A stretch of DNA of 32,844 nt from Lachnospiraceae bacterium (lineage in GTDB: Bacteria; Bacillota; Clostridia; Lachnospirales; Lachnospiraceae), in assembly GCA_021201665.1 (NCBI GenBank), contig JAJQEO010000120.1, positions 1 to 32,844 of the forward strand, written 5' to 3'. The translations under genes and the position numbers were made by a program. Positions 17,031-23,782 of the stretch are shown here, in pieces. Every line of letters starts with the position of its first letter. Position 1 is the stretch's first letter. A model generated the notes under the pieces. The model made no database searches. It saw nothing but the letters and a program-made list of their open reading frames with translations, and was not told the DNA's origin.

Positions 17031-18145
17031 TTCATAAGATCCCTTTTCAGATTCATCAGCTGTTCGTAATTAACGGCGGTTTGAAAAGTATTGTTGTAAA
17101 ACTGCTTGCTTTTTAAAAGCCCGGATCGTAAATCAAACGTATCATACATATTCTGAATCAAGACCTTGTCCTCGGTCCGGCAAATCCAGATATTATCCTG
17201 ACGATTAAATAAATCCAGCACTTCACAATAATGGGTTGTAAAAGCAAGAGTTGCATTTTTTTTATTTACGCTCTTATCCTTGTACAAATTAATCATATTT
17301 TCGACAAGAGTTTTATGGAAATGCGTCTCCGCCTCATCAATCAGCAGATCCAATCCGTTTTTCAATGATACTACCATTAAAGTGTACAGCAAAATTCCCT
17401 TTGTCGTCCCGCTGGAAAGCAAATAAATCAGTTCCTTATCTGAAAAAATCCCATTTTCATGTCTTCCGATCACATGATAGTTATGGTCATCAATCCTCTG
17501 TAATTCCTGAATACTTTCATCAAAAATACATATAATATCTGCTAAAATATCGTCCGTTATACCATAGCTTTTCATAGCTCTGAAAAGACTTTGGTAAGTA
17601 TCGGCTCCCTTTCCATAGCTGTCATAATATATGGCAGCTTCTGTTTTCTTTTTCAGTACAAAGAAAACACTTGCGGTATCTTCCGGCAGTTCTCCCAGAT
17701 TCATCATTTCTTCAAAACCTATTTCTGCGTAAATCGTATTCAGCTTTGATTTATAATACTTTTTTCGGAAAATATGCTGGCTTTTAAATGTGGCTCTGTT
17801 CTCCGCCGTGATATCATTCTGTAAAAAAGTCACATATTTATAAATATACCCCTCATGGTAGAAAATAATTTCCAGGGATATGTCATCGTAATTATAATGT
17901 TTATTTTCTAATCGAAACTCACCCAGGATCGAATAGCAGCAGTCAAGAAGCTCTATAGCGGTCGTTTTGCCTGAAGCATTTTTTCCTACAAAAACCATCG
18001 TATTATATCTGTAAAGTCCGTCAGCTATCGTCTGCAGCTCATATTCCTTATCCTCTGACGTCTTTTTGGATTTTGCCAGAAAATCGATCTCAGTATCATC
18101 CTTACAGTTTTTAAAATTACTGGCGCGAACTCTTAATAATTTCAC
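17027..18145 (-). CDS. OLD/AAA15-like ABC-type ATPase, probable defence gene
   Basis: 372 residues. Walker A FVGKNASGKTTAIELL (about 52-67), an ABC signature-like LLSSGTTKGILL, Walker B LDLLIDEAETHFHK and a switch His in AFTTHYCEVLDLF follow in the order of SMC/ABC-type ATPases of the AAA15/AAA21 group. Such proteins pair with TOPRIM or other nucleases in anti-phage systems (OLD-like, PARIS-like). Start is GTG at 18145 with AGGAGG nearby. The overlapping downstream gene is only a stump, so this ATPase probably lost its effector. It is AT-richer than the neighbouring thrE and trk genes, consistent with acquisition. Confidence 0.8.
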   Translation of the reverse strand: MKLLRVRASNFKNCKDDTEIDFLAKSKKTSEDKEYELQTIADGLYRYNTMVFVGKNASGKTTAIELLDCCYSILGEFRLENKHYNYDDISLEIIFYHEGYIYKYVTFLQNDITAENRATFKSQHIFRKKYYKSKLNTIYAEIGFEEMMNLGELPEDTASVFFVLKKKTEAAIYYDSYGKGADTYQSLFRAMKSYGITDDILADIICIFDESIQELQRIDDHNYHVIGRHENGIFSDKELIYLLSSGTTKGILLYTLMVVSLKNGLDLLIDEAETHFHKTLVENMINLYKDKSVNKKNATLAFTTHYCEVLDLFNRQDNIWICRTEDKVLIQNMYDTFDLRSGLLKSKQFYNNTFQTAVNYEQLMNLKRDLMK

Positions 18146-18181
18146 GATTCTACCTCCTGGTAATCCAGCTACTCGTCATTT

Positions 18182-18210
18182 ACTATACCATTGCGTCAAA
18201 ATTTAATCAA
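18182..18210 (-). promoter_or_regulatory. Promoter of the AAA15-like ATPase gene
   Basis: Minus-strand TTGATT (18205-18210) and TATAGT (18182-18187) are 17 bp apart, about 40 bases upstream of the GTG start. A good match to the vegetative consensus. Confidence 0.6.
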
Positions 18211-18390
18211 GTTTTTTGTTTAAAATCAGTCGATGCTCGATTCCATATTTTTTCCATTTTTCTGCCAAAGCACTCCCATTTTGTTTAAAATGTGTTATAC
18301 TGAGTTTCGGTTTGTAAATTACAGGCAACTGTGAAAGTATTGGGCAATTACAGTTACTATTACAATTACGCACGGAAGGAACGAACCTGT

Positions 18391-19776
18391 ATGGAGTCAC
18401 TACGCAAAATTCTGGAGTCACTGCGCAAAATACCGGATTCGCTGCGCCAGATGCGGCTCTCAAGGACACGGCTGATCATGGGCGGATTTCTGATTATCAT
18501 TCTGGTCGGGGCGTGTCTTCTGATGCTGCCCTTTGCCACCAGAAGTGGCGAGCAGACCACCTTTCTCGGCGCGCTGTTTACCGCAGTTTCCTCTACCTGT
18601 GTGACCGGGCTGGTCGTGTATGATACCTGGTCGCACTGGACGATGTTCGGGCAGCTGGTGCTCCTTACCCTGATCCAGATCGGCGGGCTTGGTTTTATCA
18701 CCATCGGCAGCTTTGCCATGATTCTGCTCGGGAAAAAAATCGGCCTGGCGGGACGTGAACTGATCCATGAAAGCCTGAGCACGCTGCAGCTGCGCGGGAG
18801 CGTCCATCTGGTGCGGCACATCGTCTGCGGCACACTGCTTTTCGAAGGAACCGGAGCTATTCTGCTCTCCATCCGTTTCGTTCCTCAGATGGGTCTGGCG
18901 AAGGGGATTTATTATGGAATTTTCCACGCCATCTCCGCATTCTGCAACGCGGGCTTTGACCTGATGGGATTTCGGGAGCCTTACTCCTCCTTCTGCGCGT
19001 ATGCTTCCGACCCGCTGGTCAATCTTATTCTGATTTTTTTAATCCTGATCGGCGGCCTGGGCTTCATTGTCTGGGAGGATCTGCTGACCAACCGCTGGCA
19101 TTGGCGGCGCTACGCCCTCCAGACGAAGATCGTCCTGACCGCTACCATCGCGCTGACGGTGGGAGGCACGATCCTCTTCCTCATCAGTGAGCGGAGCAAT
19201 CTGTTTGCGCAGATGGGAGCCGGGGAACAATTCTGGTGTGCGTTATTCTCCAGTGTCACCCCCAGGACGGCCGGTTTTAATACTGTAGACACGGCAGCCC
19301 TGACAAACGGCAGCAAAATCCTGACCATGTGCCTGATGTTTATCGGCGGCAGCCCGGGCTCCACCGCCGGCGGTATAAAGACCACCACGATCGTGGTGAT
19401 CCTGCTCTATATCCGGGCCTATCTGCTGCGCAATCAGGATCTCACCGCATTCCAGCGCAGGCTGGGGACGGACGTAATGAAACGGGCCAGCGTGGTTGTA
19501 TTTATCAACTATTTTCTGGCACTTACCGCGATCCTGATCCTGCTGATCGGACAGGATCTGCCACTGGCGGATGTTTTGTTTGAAGCCTTCTCCGCGATTG
19601 GCACGGTAGGGATGTCGACCGGCGTGACCCGCGAGCTGAACACCCTCTCCCGCATTGTCATCATGATTTTGATGTTCCTCGGAAGAGTCGGCAGTCTGTC
19701 CTTCGCGATGTCCTTTACCGAGAAAAAACGCCCCGGAAAAATCCGCTATCCGGAGGCGGAGATTATTGTTGGTTGA
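18391..19776 (+). CDS. Potassium uptake channel subunit, TrkH/KtrB family
   Basis: 461-residue integral membrane protein with the four-fold M1-P-M2 layout of K+ channels. Pore loops with the conserved glycine: STCVTGLVVYDT, ISAFCNAGFDLMG, SVTPRTAGFNTVD and FSAIGTVGMSTG. It forms the K+ (often Na+-coupled) pore that works with the regulatory subunit encoded downstream. The start is set at ATG 18391 (GGAAGGAAC upstream) instead of an in-frame GTG at 18331. The cytoplasmic N-terminus carries three copies of a seven-residue unit (ESLRKIL, ESLRKIP, DSLRQMR) encoded by a 21-bp tandem repeat. It diverges from the ATPase gene. No c-di-AMP riboswitch signature was recognised in the short leader. Confidence 0.93.
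   Translation: MESLRKILESLRKIPDSLRQMRLSRTRLIMGGFLIIILVGACLLMLPFATRSGEQTTFLGALFTAVSSTCVTGLVVYDTWSHWTMFGQLVLLTLIQIGGLGFITIGSFAMILLGKKIGLAGRELIHESLSTLQLRGSVHLVRHIVCGTLLFEGTGAILLSIRFVPQMGLAKGIYYGIFHAISAFCNAGFDLMGFREPYSSFCAYASDPLVNLILIFLILIGGLGFIVWEDLLTNRWHWRRYALQTKIVLTATIALTVGGTILFLISERSNLFAQMGAGEQFWCALFSSVTPRTAGFNTVDTAALTNGSKILTMCLMFIGGSPGSTAGGIKTTTIVVILLYIRAYLLRNQDLTAFQRRLGTDVMKRASVVVFINYFLALTAILILLIGQDLPLADVLFEAFSAIGTVGMSTGVTRELNTLSRIVIMILMFLGRVGSLSFAMSFTEKKRPGKIRYPEAEIIVG
18394..18456 (+). repeat. 21-bp tandem repeat at the 5' end of trkH/ktrB
   Basis: Three 21-base units starting GAGTCACTACGC, GAGTCACTGCGC and GATTCGCTGCGC encode three heptads (ESLRKIL type). Units one and two differ at few positions. 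The heptads would form an amphipathic basic helix before the first membrane segment. Confidence 0.75.
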
Positions 19777-19872
19777 TTCATGTACTATAGCAAATATTGT
19801 CTGATATTTTGTTTTATACCAGTATAGGAATACGAAAACAGTCATTAATATCACACAGGGAGGCATTCTATT

Positions 19873-20529
19873 ATGAAATCCATTTTAATCATCGGACTGG
19901 GAGATTTTGGACATTATCTTTGCCGGGACCTGGCAAACTTAAAAAATGAGATTATGATCGTGGATCAGGACGAGACGGCAATGGAGGATCTGCTTGATAT
20001 CGTCTCGGACAGCCTGATCGCGGACTGCACCAGAGAGAGCGTCCTTAAAAAACTCGGCGTAGACAATTTTGATATTTGCTTTGTATGCATCAGCGGCAAT
20101 TTCCAGTGCAGTCTGGAGATCACCAGCCTGCTCAAAGATCTGGGCGCCAGGTATGTGGTCAGCATGGTGCGCAGTGAAGTACACGCAAAGTTCCTGCTGC
20201 GGAACGGCGCGGATGAGGTTATACACCCGAACCGGGGCGCGGCGATGAGAGCCGCAGTGAAGTACAACAACGACCACATTTTCGACTACATCGACCTGAA
20301 AGACGGCTATTCCATCTACGAGATCACGCCCATGAAGGACTGGGTCGGCAGAACCATCCTCTCCTCCGATATCCGAGCCCGGCATGGCCTCTATATTGTC
20401 GGTATTATCAGTACAGACGGACACACGAATTTCATGCCTGATCCGCAGACCACTATCCGGGATGGGGAGCATCTGCTGGTGCTCGCGCACCGCGATACCA
20501 TTGACAGGCTGATGAAAAAGATGCGGTAA
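19873..20529 (+). CDS. Potassium uptake regulatory subunit, TrkA/KtrA family
   Basis: 218 residues. RCK_N Rossmann domain (1-about 135) with IIGLGDFGHYLCRDL (GxGxxG, residues 8-13) and the acidic end of strand 2 (MIVDQD); RCK_C domain (about 140-218) ending DGEHLLVLAHRDTIDRL. It binds nucleotide and gates the TrkH/KtrB pore from the cytoplasmic face; its C domain is a c-di-AMP target in Firmicutes relatives. AGGGAGG lies about 11 bases before the ATG. The 96-base gap after the pore gene has no terminator and the two are probably co-transcribed. Confidence 0.94.
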   Translation: MKSILIIGLGDFGHYLCRDLANLKNEIMIVDQDETAMEDLLDIVSDSLIADCTRESVLKKLGVDNFDICFVCISGNFQCSLEITSLLKDLGARYVVSMVRSEVHAKFLLRNGADEVIHPNRGAAMRAAVKYNNDHIFDYIDLKDGYSIYEITPMKDWVGRTILSSDIRARHGLYIVGIISTDGHTNFMPDPQTTIRDGEHLLVLAHRDTIDRLMKKMR

Positions 20530-20534
20530 AGGAT

Positions 20535-20565
20535 CAGACAGGGGGAGTTTTTTCACCCCTATCTG
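20535..20565 (+). terminator. Hairpin just after trkA/ktrA
   Basis: CAGACAGGGG and CCCCTATCTG pair (with one internal mismatch) around a T-rich loop, six bases after the stop codon. There is no T run after the stem, so it may only be a 3' stabilising hairpin; the true terminator is probably the one at 20767-20803. Confidence 0.4.
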
Positions 20566-20576
20566 CCGCGCGGTAT

Positions 20577-20706
20577 GCCATAAGGATTGTCGACAAAGTC
20601 GAAGGGTGCCAAGTACCAGTGGCATCTACACTTCTTTTCGGTCGGTTCTAAACGCGTGCCACTGGAACGCAGGCACCGACTGGGGCGAAGCGTAGACCCT
20701 TATGGC
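20577..20706. repeat. 130-nt rod-like inverted-repeat element (possible structured RNA or MITE)
   Basis: Nested arms pair in order: GCCATAAGG (20577-20585) with CCTTATGGC (20698-20706); GTCGAC with GTAGAC (one mismatch); AGTC...GGTGCC (to 20610) with GGCACC (20672-20677) then GACT; CCAGTGGCA (20616-20624) with TGCCACTGG (20657-20665), closing a loop of about 32 bases. The whole unit folds as one long bulged rod on either strand. It has no coding frame with a ribosome site. Confidence 0.7.
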
Positions 20707-20766
20707 TACAGGGCACTGGCCGCAAGGCTGCCAAAATTTCTCTCACGCCCTGCACATCATAACGAG

Positions 20767-20803
20767 AAGCCCAGGCGCCAGTTGTTGAGTGCCTGGGCTT
20801 TTT
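20767..20803 (+). terminator. Strong terminator after the rod-like element
   Basis: AAGCCCAGGC (20767-20776) and GCCTGGGCTT (20791-20800) form a perfect 10-bp stem followed by a T run on the plus strand. It would end the ktrBA transcript, or a separate transcript of the rod-like element. It faces the end of the minus-strand gene at 20832. Confidence 0.8.
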
Positions 20804-20831
20804 GATGTTACTATTATTCTATGCCTGATCG

Positions 20832-21080
20832 CTACACTCGAAATCGAATCAGCAAGCCGATCAAAATCAGAATCACACCGGCAATCCTGACAGCCCTTTC
20901 TATTCTGGGATTATCTGCTGATTCCGATGGATATGCAGGATGAAAAATATATAAAAGGCCGCTCAGTATCCATGCAATATTACATAATATCCCGTTTTTT
21001 AATAAAGTGGACAGCAGATTTCCAACAAGAATCAATGCAGCGCTGATATATAACTGCATCTTAAATGTAATCTTCTTCAT
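20832..21080 (-). CDS. Small membrane protein of unknown function
   Basis: 82 residues with three hydrophobic segments (about 9-27, 29-46 and 64-80) and a basic end (LIRFRV). The start is set at ATG 21080, nine bases after GGAGGG; an in-frame GTG at 21086 is too close to that site. It lies immediately downstream of the alpha/beta hydrolase start-stop unit in the same direction (34 bases apart) and is probably co-transcribed. No family was recognised. Confidence 0.7.
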   Translation of the reverse strand: MKKITFKMQLYISAALILVGNLLSTLLKNGILCNIAWILSGLLYIFHPAYPSESADNPRIERAVRIAGVILILIGLLIRFRV

Positions 21081-21119
21081 TATCACATCCCTCCGGTTAT
21101 CATTCGGAACAGTATAACT

Positions 21120-22049
21120 TTAGCCTATATCGATCTGCACGTCCTGATAGAGATCATTGCTCAATAATTCGGCCTCATCTCCGATAAACGCTTTTGCCGC
21201 TTCCTCGTCACCCTGTAGCTGCCACACGAACCATGCTACAACATAACCGTCCTCAGAGGTATTGGTGCTTCCATGAGCGGTATCGCTCCTCCGGGCCATG
21301 ATCTTGTCTCCCGGTATCTGCTCGTAAATCTCAGTCAGTCCCTCCAGCGTTACGACCCAATCGTCACCTCCGCCAGCTCCGGACATCAGCAGGATCGGTA
21401 TATTGATTTGTGTGGCATCATAAGGCCATTGACACGCGGCTGCCAACTCCTGGTTCGTGGGCGACAGCGCCACGGCAGCTTTGTAAATATCCCTGTGGTC
21501 GGTATTGGTAATGGCGTTGATCACCCCAACACCGCCCTGGGAATGACCGATAATGCCCACGTTGTCAAAGTCTATCTTATGATAAAAAATACTCGGATTT
21601 CCTTCGTCATCTATGTATTCATTCAGAAGCTCCAGATAACGGATGCACATCTCAGCGCCGAACGCATTCCAGGAATAGGTTTCCTCCGTGGCTATGACGA
21701 TAAAGCCATAGGAAGCGTAAAACTGATGCTGCGCCGTGGACAAAGAGCCTTTCCACCCTGTCCCATTGCATACAACAATGACAGGGTATGTTTTGTCCTC
21801 CGTCTCCAGTTCTACCGGATAGCTGATCTCGTACTTTTCGAAAACCTGCACGGCGGTTTGTTCATAATAGGATGTCGCATAGGGACCGTCCTCCAGATAA
21901 ACCGCTTCAATGGTGCCGCCGGTTTCTATGCTGTCACGATAATTCTCCTTCAATGAACTGTCTCTGTGCGTCAGCCAGAAAAGGAAAACCGCAATCAAAG
22001 CGACAATTACTAAGAGTACAACCCCGATTATCTTCAGCACCTTTTTCAT
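21120..22049 (-). CDS. Membrane-anchored alpha/beta hydrolase
   Basis: 309 residues. One N-terminal membrane anchor (about 5-26) with the body outside the membrane by the positive-inside rule. The fold is that of dienelactone hydrolase/PAF-acetylhydrolase-like or chlorophyllase-like esterases: oxyanion segment VVCNGTGW, nucleophile Ser170 in GHSQGG, acid near Asp229-230 (GGGDDWV), His259 in DTAHGST. The substrate is unknown. GGGGAGAAAGGATC precedes the ATG. The upstream region carries two 20-bp operator-like repeats and a divergent promoter, suggesting control by a linked TetR-type regulator that is not intact here. Confidence 0.85.
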   Translation of the reverse strand: MKKVLKIIGVVLLVIVALIAVFLFWLTHRDSSLKENYRDSIETGGTIEAVYLEDGPYATSYYEQTAVQVFEKYEISYPVELETEDKTYPVIVVCNGTGWKGSLSTAQHQFYASYGFIVIATEETYSWNAFGAEMCIRYLELLNEYIDDEGNPSIFYHKIDFDNVGIIGHSQGGVGVINAITNTDHRDIYKAAVALSPTNQELAAACQWPYDATQINIPILLMSGAGGGDDWVVTLEGLTEIYEQIPGDKIMARRSDTAHGSTNTSEDGYVVAWFVWQLQGDEEAAKAFIGDEAELLSNDLYQDVQIDIG

Positions 22050-22174
22050 GATCCTTTCTCCCCTCGTCCCATATCGTTTACGATATAAGCCGCAGGCCGC
22101 GCATCACCGTCAGGCGATTTTGCCTGCGCAGTTTTCCCTGCAGTTTTCCCTTTCTTTTGACTATAATATCTCTC

Positions 22175-22203
22175 TTGACAAAACGATGTAGCAATTGTAT
22201 CAT
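22175..22203 (+). promoter_or_regulatory. Divergent promoter facing the mobile element
   Basis: TTGACA (22175-22180), a 17-bp spacer and TATCAT (22198-22203) form a good promoter reading rightwards, away from the hydrolase. The spacer and -10 box are covered by the first operator-like repeat. Downstream there is only a 20-codon frame starting MTRNELFS near 22291 with GGGAG upstream, so the gene it served seems lost or interrupted. Confidence 0.55.
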
Positions 22204-22226
22204 CAAGATGTAACGATTGTACCATC
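22185..22226. promoter_or_regulatory. Two 20-bp operator-like repeats upstream of the hydrolase
   Basis: GATGTAGCAATTGTATCATC (22185-22204) and GATGTAACGATTGTACCATC (22207-22226) are direct repeats with starts 22 bp apart (two helical turns). Each is an imperfect palindrome (GATG...CATC). The pattern suits two repressor dimers on one DNA face. Confidence 0.65.
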
Positions 22227-22369
22227 GAGTTTCGTCAAAATCAATATATCCGACAAAAATGGCACAAAACAGGGAGAAATGTACCATCATGACCCGAAAT
22301 GAATTATTTTCCCCTGTATATAAGGGATTTTCAGCTTTTCCTCAATCATAAAATCCTTCTCTCTTTTTG

Positions 22370-22391
22370 AAAAACCCAACAAAAACCCAAC
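22370..22391. repeat. Two tandem AAAAACCCAAC units near the element's left end
   Basis: AAAAACCCAAC occurs at 22370-22380 and again at 22381-22391, period 11. It lies between the host hydrolase region and the integrase cluster, where attL is expected. It may be part of the attachment region; no second copy was found at the right side of the window. Confidence 0.4.
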
Positions 22392-22460
22392 AGAATAATT
22401 GTTTTTTCAATAAGCAGGAGATAGTTTCCCCCTGTCTTATCTATATTATTTTGAGCATTT

Positions 22461-22573
22461 TGGTCACTCGATAATCTGCATAACGATGCACTACAATATA
22501 TCAAACTACAGCAAAGATTTTGTTGACCAAAGGCATGGTCAATCCATGGTCACCGTTGACCAAATTTTGGTCA
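22461..22573. promoter_or_regulatory. Array of TGACCA/TGGTCA hexamers, helically phased
   Basis: TGGTCA or TGACCA starts at 22461, 22524, 22536, 22547, 22557 and 22568. The last five are spaced 12, 11, 10 and 11 bp with mixed orientation and form palindromes such as TGACCAAATTTTGGTCA (22557-22573). GTCAACC and GGTTGAC flank on the right (about 22586-22612). This fits integrase arm-type or accessory-protein sites at the element end. No ORF in the region has a ribosome site. Confidence 0.6.
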
Positions 22574-22771
22574 CCTTTTTATCATGTCAACCAATCGTGT
22601 GGTTCGGGTTGACAATCAAATTTCTAATCTCTCAAATAATCATACCTTTCCTCATTGATAATATCTCTCATCCTGCTATAATAATATTATGAAAGATGTG
22701 TTCCATATCAATCTCTCCTTTCTTATCTTATATACTTGTTCCCGGATGTCGCAGGTAAGGTGAGCAAAAAA

Positions 22772-22810
22772 AAATCTCCCATAGTGGTGATAAACCATTG
22801 TGGGAGATTT
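22772..22810. terminator. Bidirectional terminator at the element's left end
   Basis: AAATCTCCCA (22772-22781) and TGGGAGATTT (22801-22810) pair, with further pairing inside, and have A and T runs on both outer sides. It probably insulates the integrase cluster from flanking transcription. Confidence 0.7.
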
Positions 22811-22896
22811 TTATACCTTTTGCCCTTTCCATATCCATCAATCAAGTGTATAATATAATTAATTCCAGTGATAGGGATGTGCTTCGGCATCTCTAC

Positions 22897-22933
22897 ATAA
22901 AGCCCTGGGGACTGTCTGCTCCCAGGGCTTTAT
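22897..22933 (-). terminator. Terminator of the integrase cluster
   Basis: ATAAAGCCCTGGG (22897-22909) and CCCAGGGCTTTAT (22921-22933) form a perfect 13-bp stem ending two bases from the stop of the last gene of the cluster. The U run is short, so part of its role may be 3' protection. Confidence 0.7.
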
Positions 22934-22934
22934 G

Positions 22935-23150
22935 CTATTCAATATTATGTTCCAAGCTGTATTCAATATCATAATATGCGGTATGAAGTTCATCCAAACC
23001 ATTCTTTATATGCTCCAGGCTTCCTCCGATGTTCTGCTGCAAGTATTCCTCGTCAGAAGAATCCAATGCGGCTTTTGCCAGGATAGCTACTGTACAGCGC
23101 AAGCAATCCAACTTTTCATTTAACTCCTGCAATTTCTTGATTGTATCCAT
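22935..23150 (-). CDS. Small coiled-coil-like protein of unknown function
   Basis: 71 residues, predicted helical (MDTIKKLQELNEKLDCLRCTV at the start), acidic, no membrane segment. Its ribosome site GGAGGTGTAAGG overlaps the stop of the upstream gene, so translation is coupled. It is the last gene of the integrase cluster. No family was recognised. Confidence 0.7.
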   Translation of the reverse strand: MDTIKKLQELNEKLDCLRCTVAILAKAALDSSDEEYLQQNIGGSLEHIKNGLDELHTAYYDIEYSLEHNIE

Positions 23151-23152
23151 CC

Positions 23153-23506
23153 TTACACCTCCATAACTGGAATGTCAAGCCCTTCAAGGACTCTGTTTGT
23201 CCACTTAGTCATCCAGACCTTATAGCCCTTTTTCTGCAATTCATCAGACACGGCACTGAAATCATCCTCTGCCACAAATACCCTGTCCGACTCACTCCGG
23301 GAGGACTTCCAATAATCAATCACATATCCGAAGCTTTCCGCATTCAGCAGTTCCTTATCGGTGTTTTCCTTCCATTCTGTTCTGAACACCATATATCCAA
23401 GTTCCTGTAAACAGGTAAGAGCAGAGATATATTTTTCTTCCTCCACACATACGATGTTCTTTTTCCCGGTTATTCTGCATTTGTACTCAATCTCATATCC
23501 GTTCAT
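23153..23506 (-). CDS. Hypothetical protein, 117 residues, in the integrase cluster
   Basis: Begins MNGYEIEYKCRITGKKNIVC and has two similar-looking halves, each with alpha/beta-like content (ALTCLQELGYMVFRTEWKEN; SDELQKKGYKVWMTKWTNR). The repeated G-Y-x-V-(F/W)-x-T-(E/K)-W pattern suggests an internal duplication of a small fold. GGAGGTAAAATAAA precedes the ATG. Its start resembles that of the next gene upstream (KCEIGYIVEYSEK), so the two may be diverged paralogues. Function unknown. Confidence 0.72.
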   Translation of the reverse strand: MNGYEIEYKCRITGKKNIVCVEEEKYISALTCLQELGYMVFRTEWKENTDKELLNAESFGYVIDYWKSSRSESDRVFVAEDDFSAVSDELQKKGYKVWMTKWTNRVLEGLDIPVMEV

Positions 23507-23556
23507 TTTATTTTACCTCCATGTTTTTTTTATTTCTGCCCTCATATGAGGGAGAT

Positions 23557-23766
23557 TTACAAGCTGATACAGGGGAGAGAACCCACATTCACACGATATT
23601 CAGCATAGTTTGTCCAGTGCGCAGCCCATATCGCATATGTGAATTGACGCTCCAACATTTTGATTAACTGTTCCCTTGTGGCAAAGGCTTTCTTCCTTTC
23701 GCCACACTCACCGAAAACGCCATTTTTTTCACTGTACTCCACGATATATCCAATCTCACATTTCAT
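23557..23766 (-). CDS. Hypothetical protein, 69 residues, next to the integrase
   Basis: MKCEIGYIVEYSEKNGVFGE at the start and a C-terminal segment with FTYAIWAAHWTNYAEYRV. The start is set at 23766 (AAGGAGCGGCAGGAC upstream) instead of a longer frame that would overlap the integrase. It begins 16 bases after the integrase stop. The size and position fit a recombination directionality factor, but the sequence does not show an HTH, so no function is given. Confidence 0.68.
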   Translation of the reverse strand: MKCEIGYIVEYSEKNGVFGECGERKKAFATREQLIKMLERQFTYAIWAAHWTNYAEYRVNVGSLPCISL

Positions 23767-23782
23767 GTCCTGCCGCTCCTTC

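Noticed and set aside
18146..18390. c-di-AMP (ydaO-type) riboswitch before the K+ channel gene
   Set aside because: Expected from biology, but the conserved ydaO motif text was not found and the leader is short.
22078..22290. 70-residue minus-strand frame upstream of the hydrolase
   Set aside because: It runs through the operators and promoter and has no ribosome site.
22370..22391. Definite attL core
   Set aside because: The repeat lies in the right place, but no matching attR is in the window, so it is listed only as a repeat.
22486..22692. 68-residue plus-strand frame
   Set aside because: No ribosome site, and the phased TGACCA array explains the sequence better.
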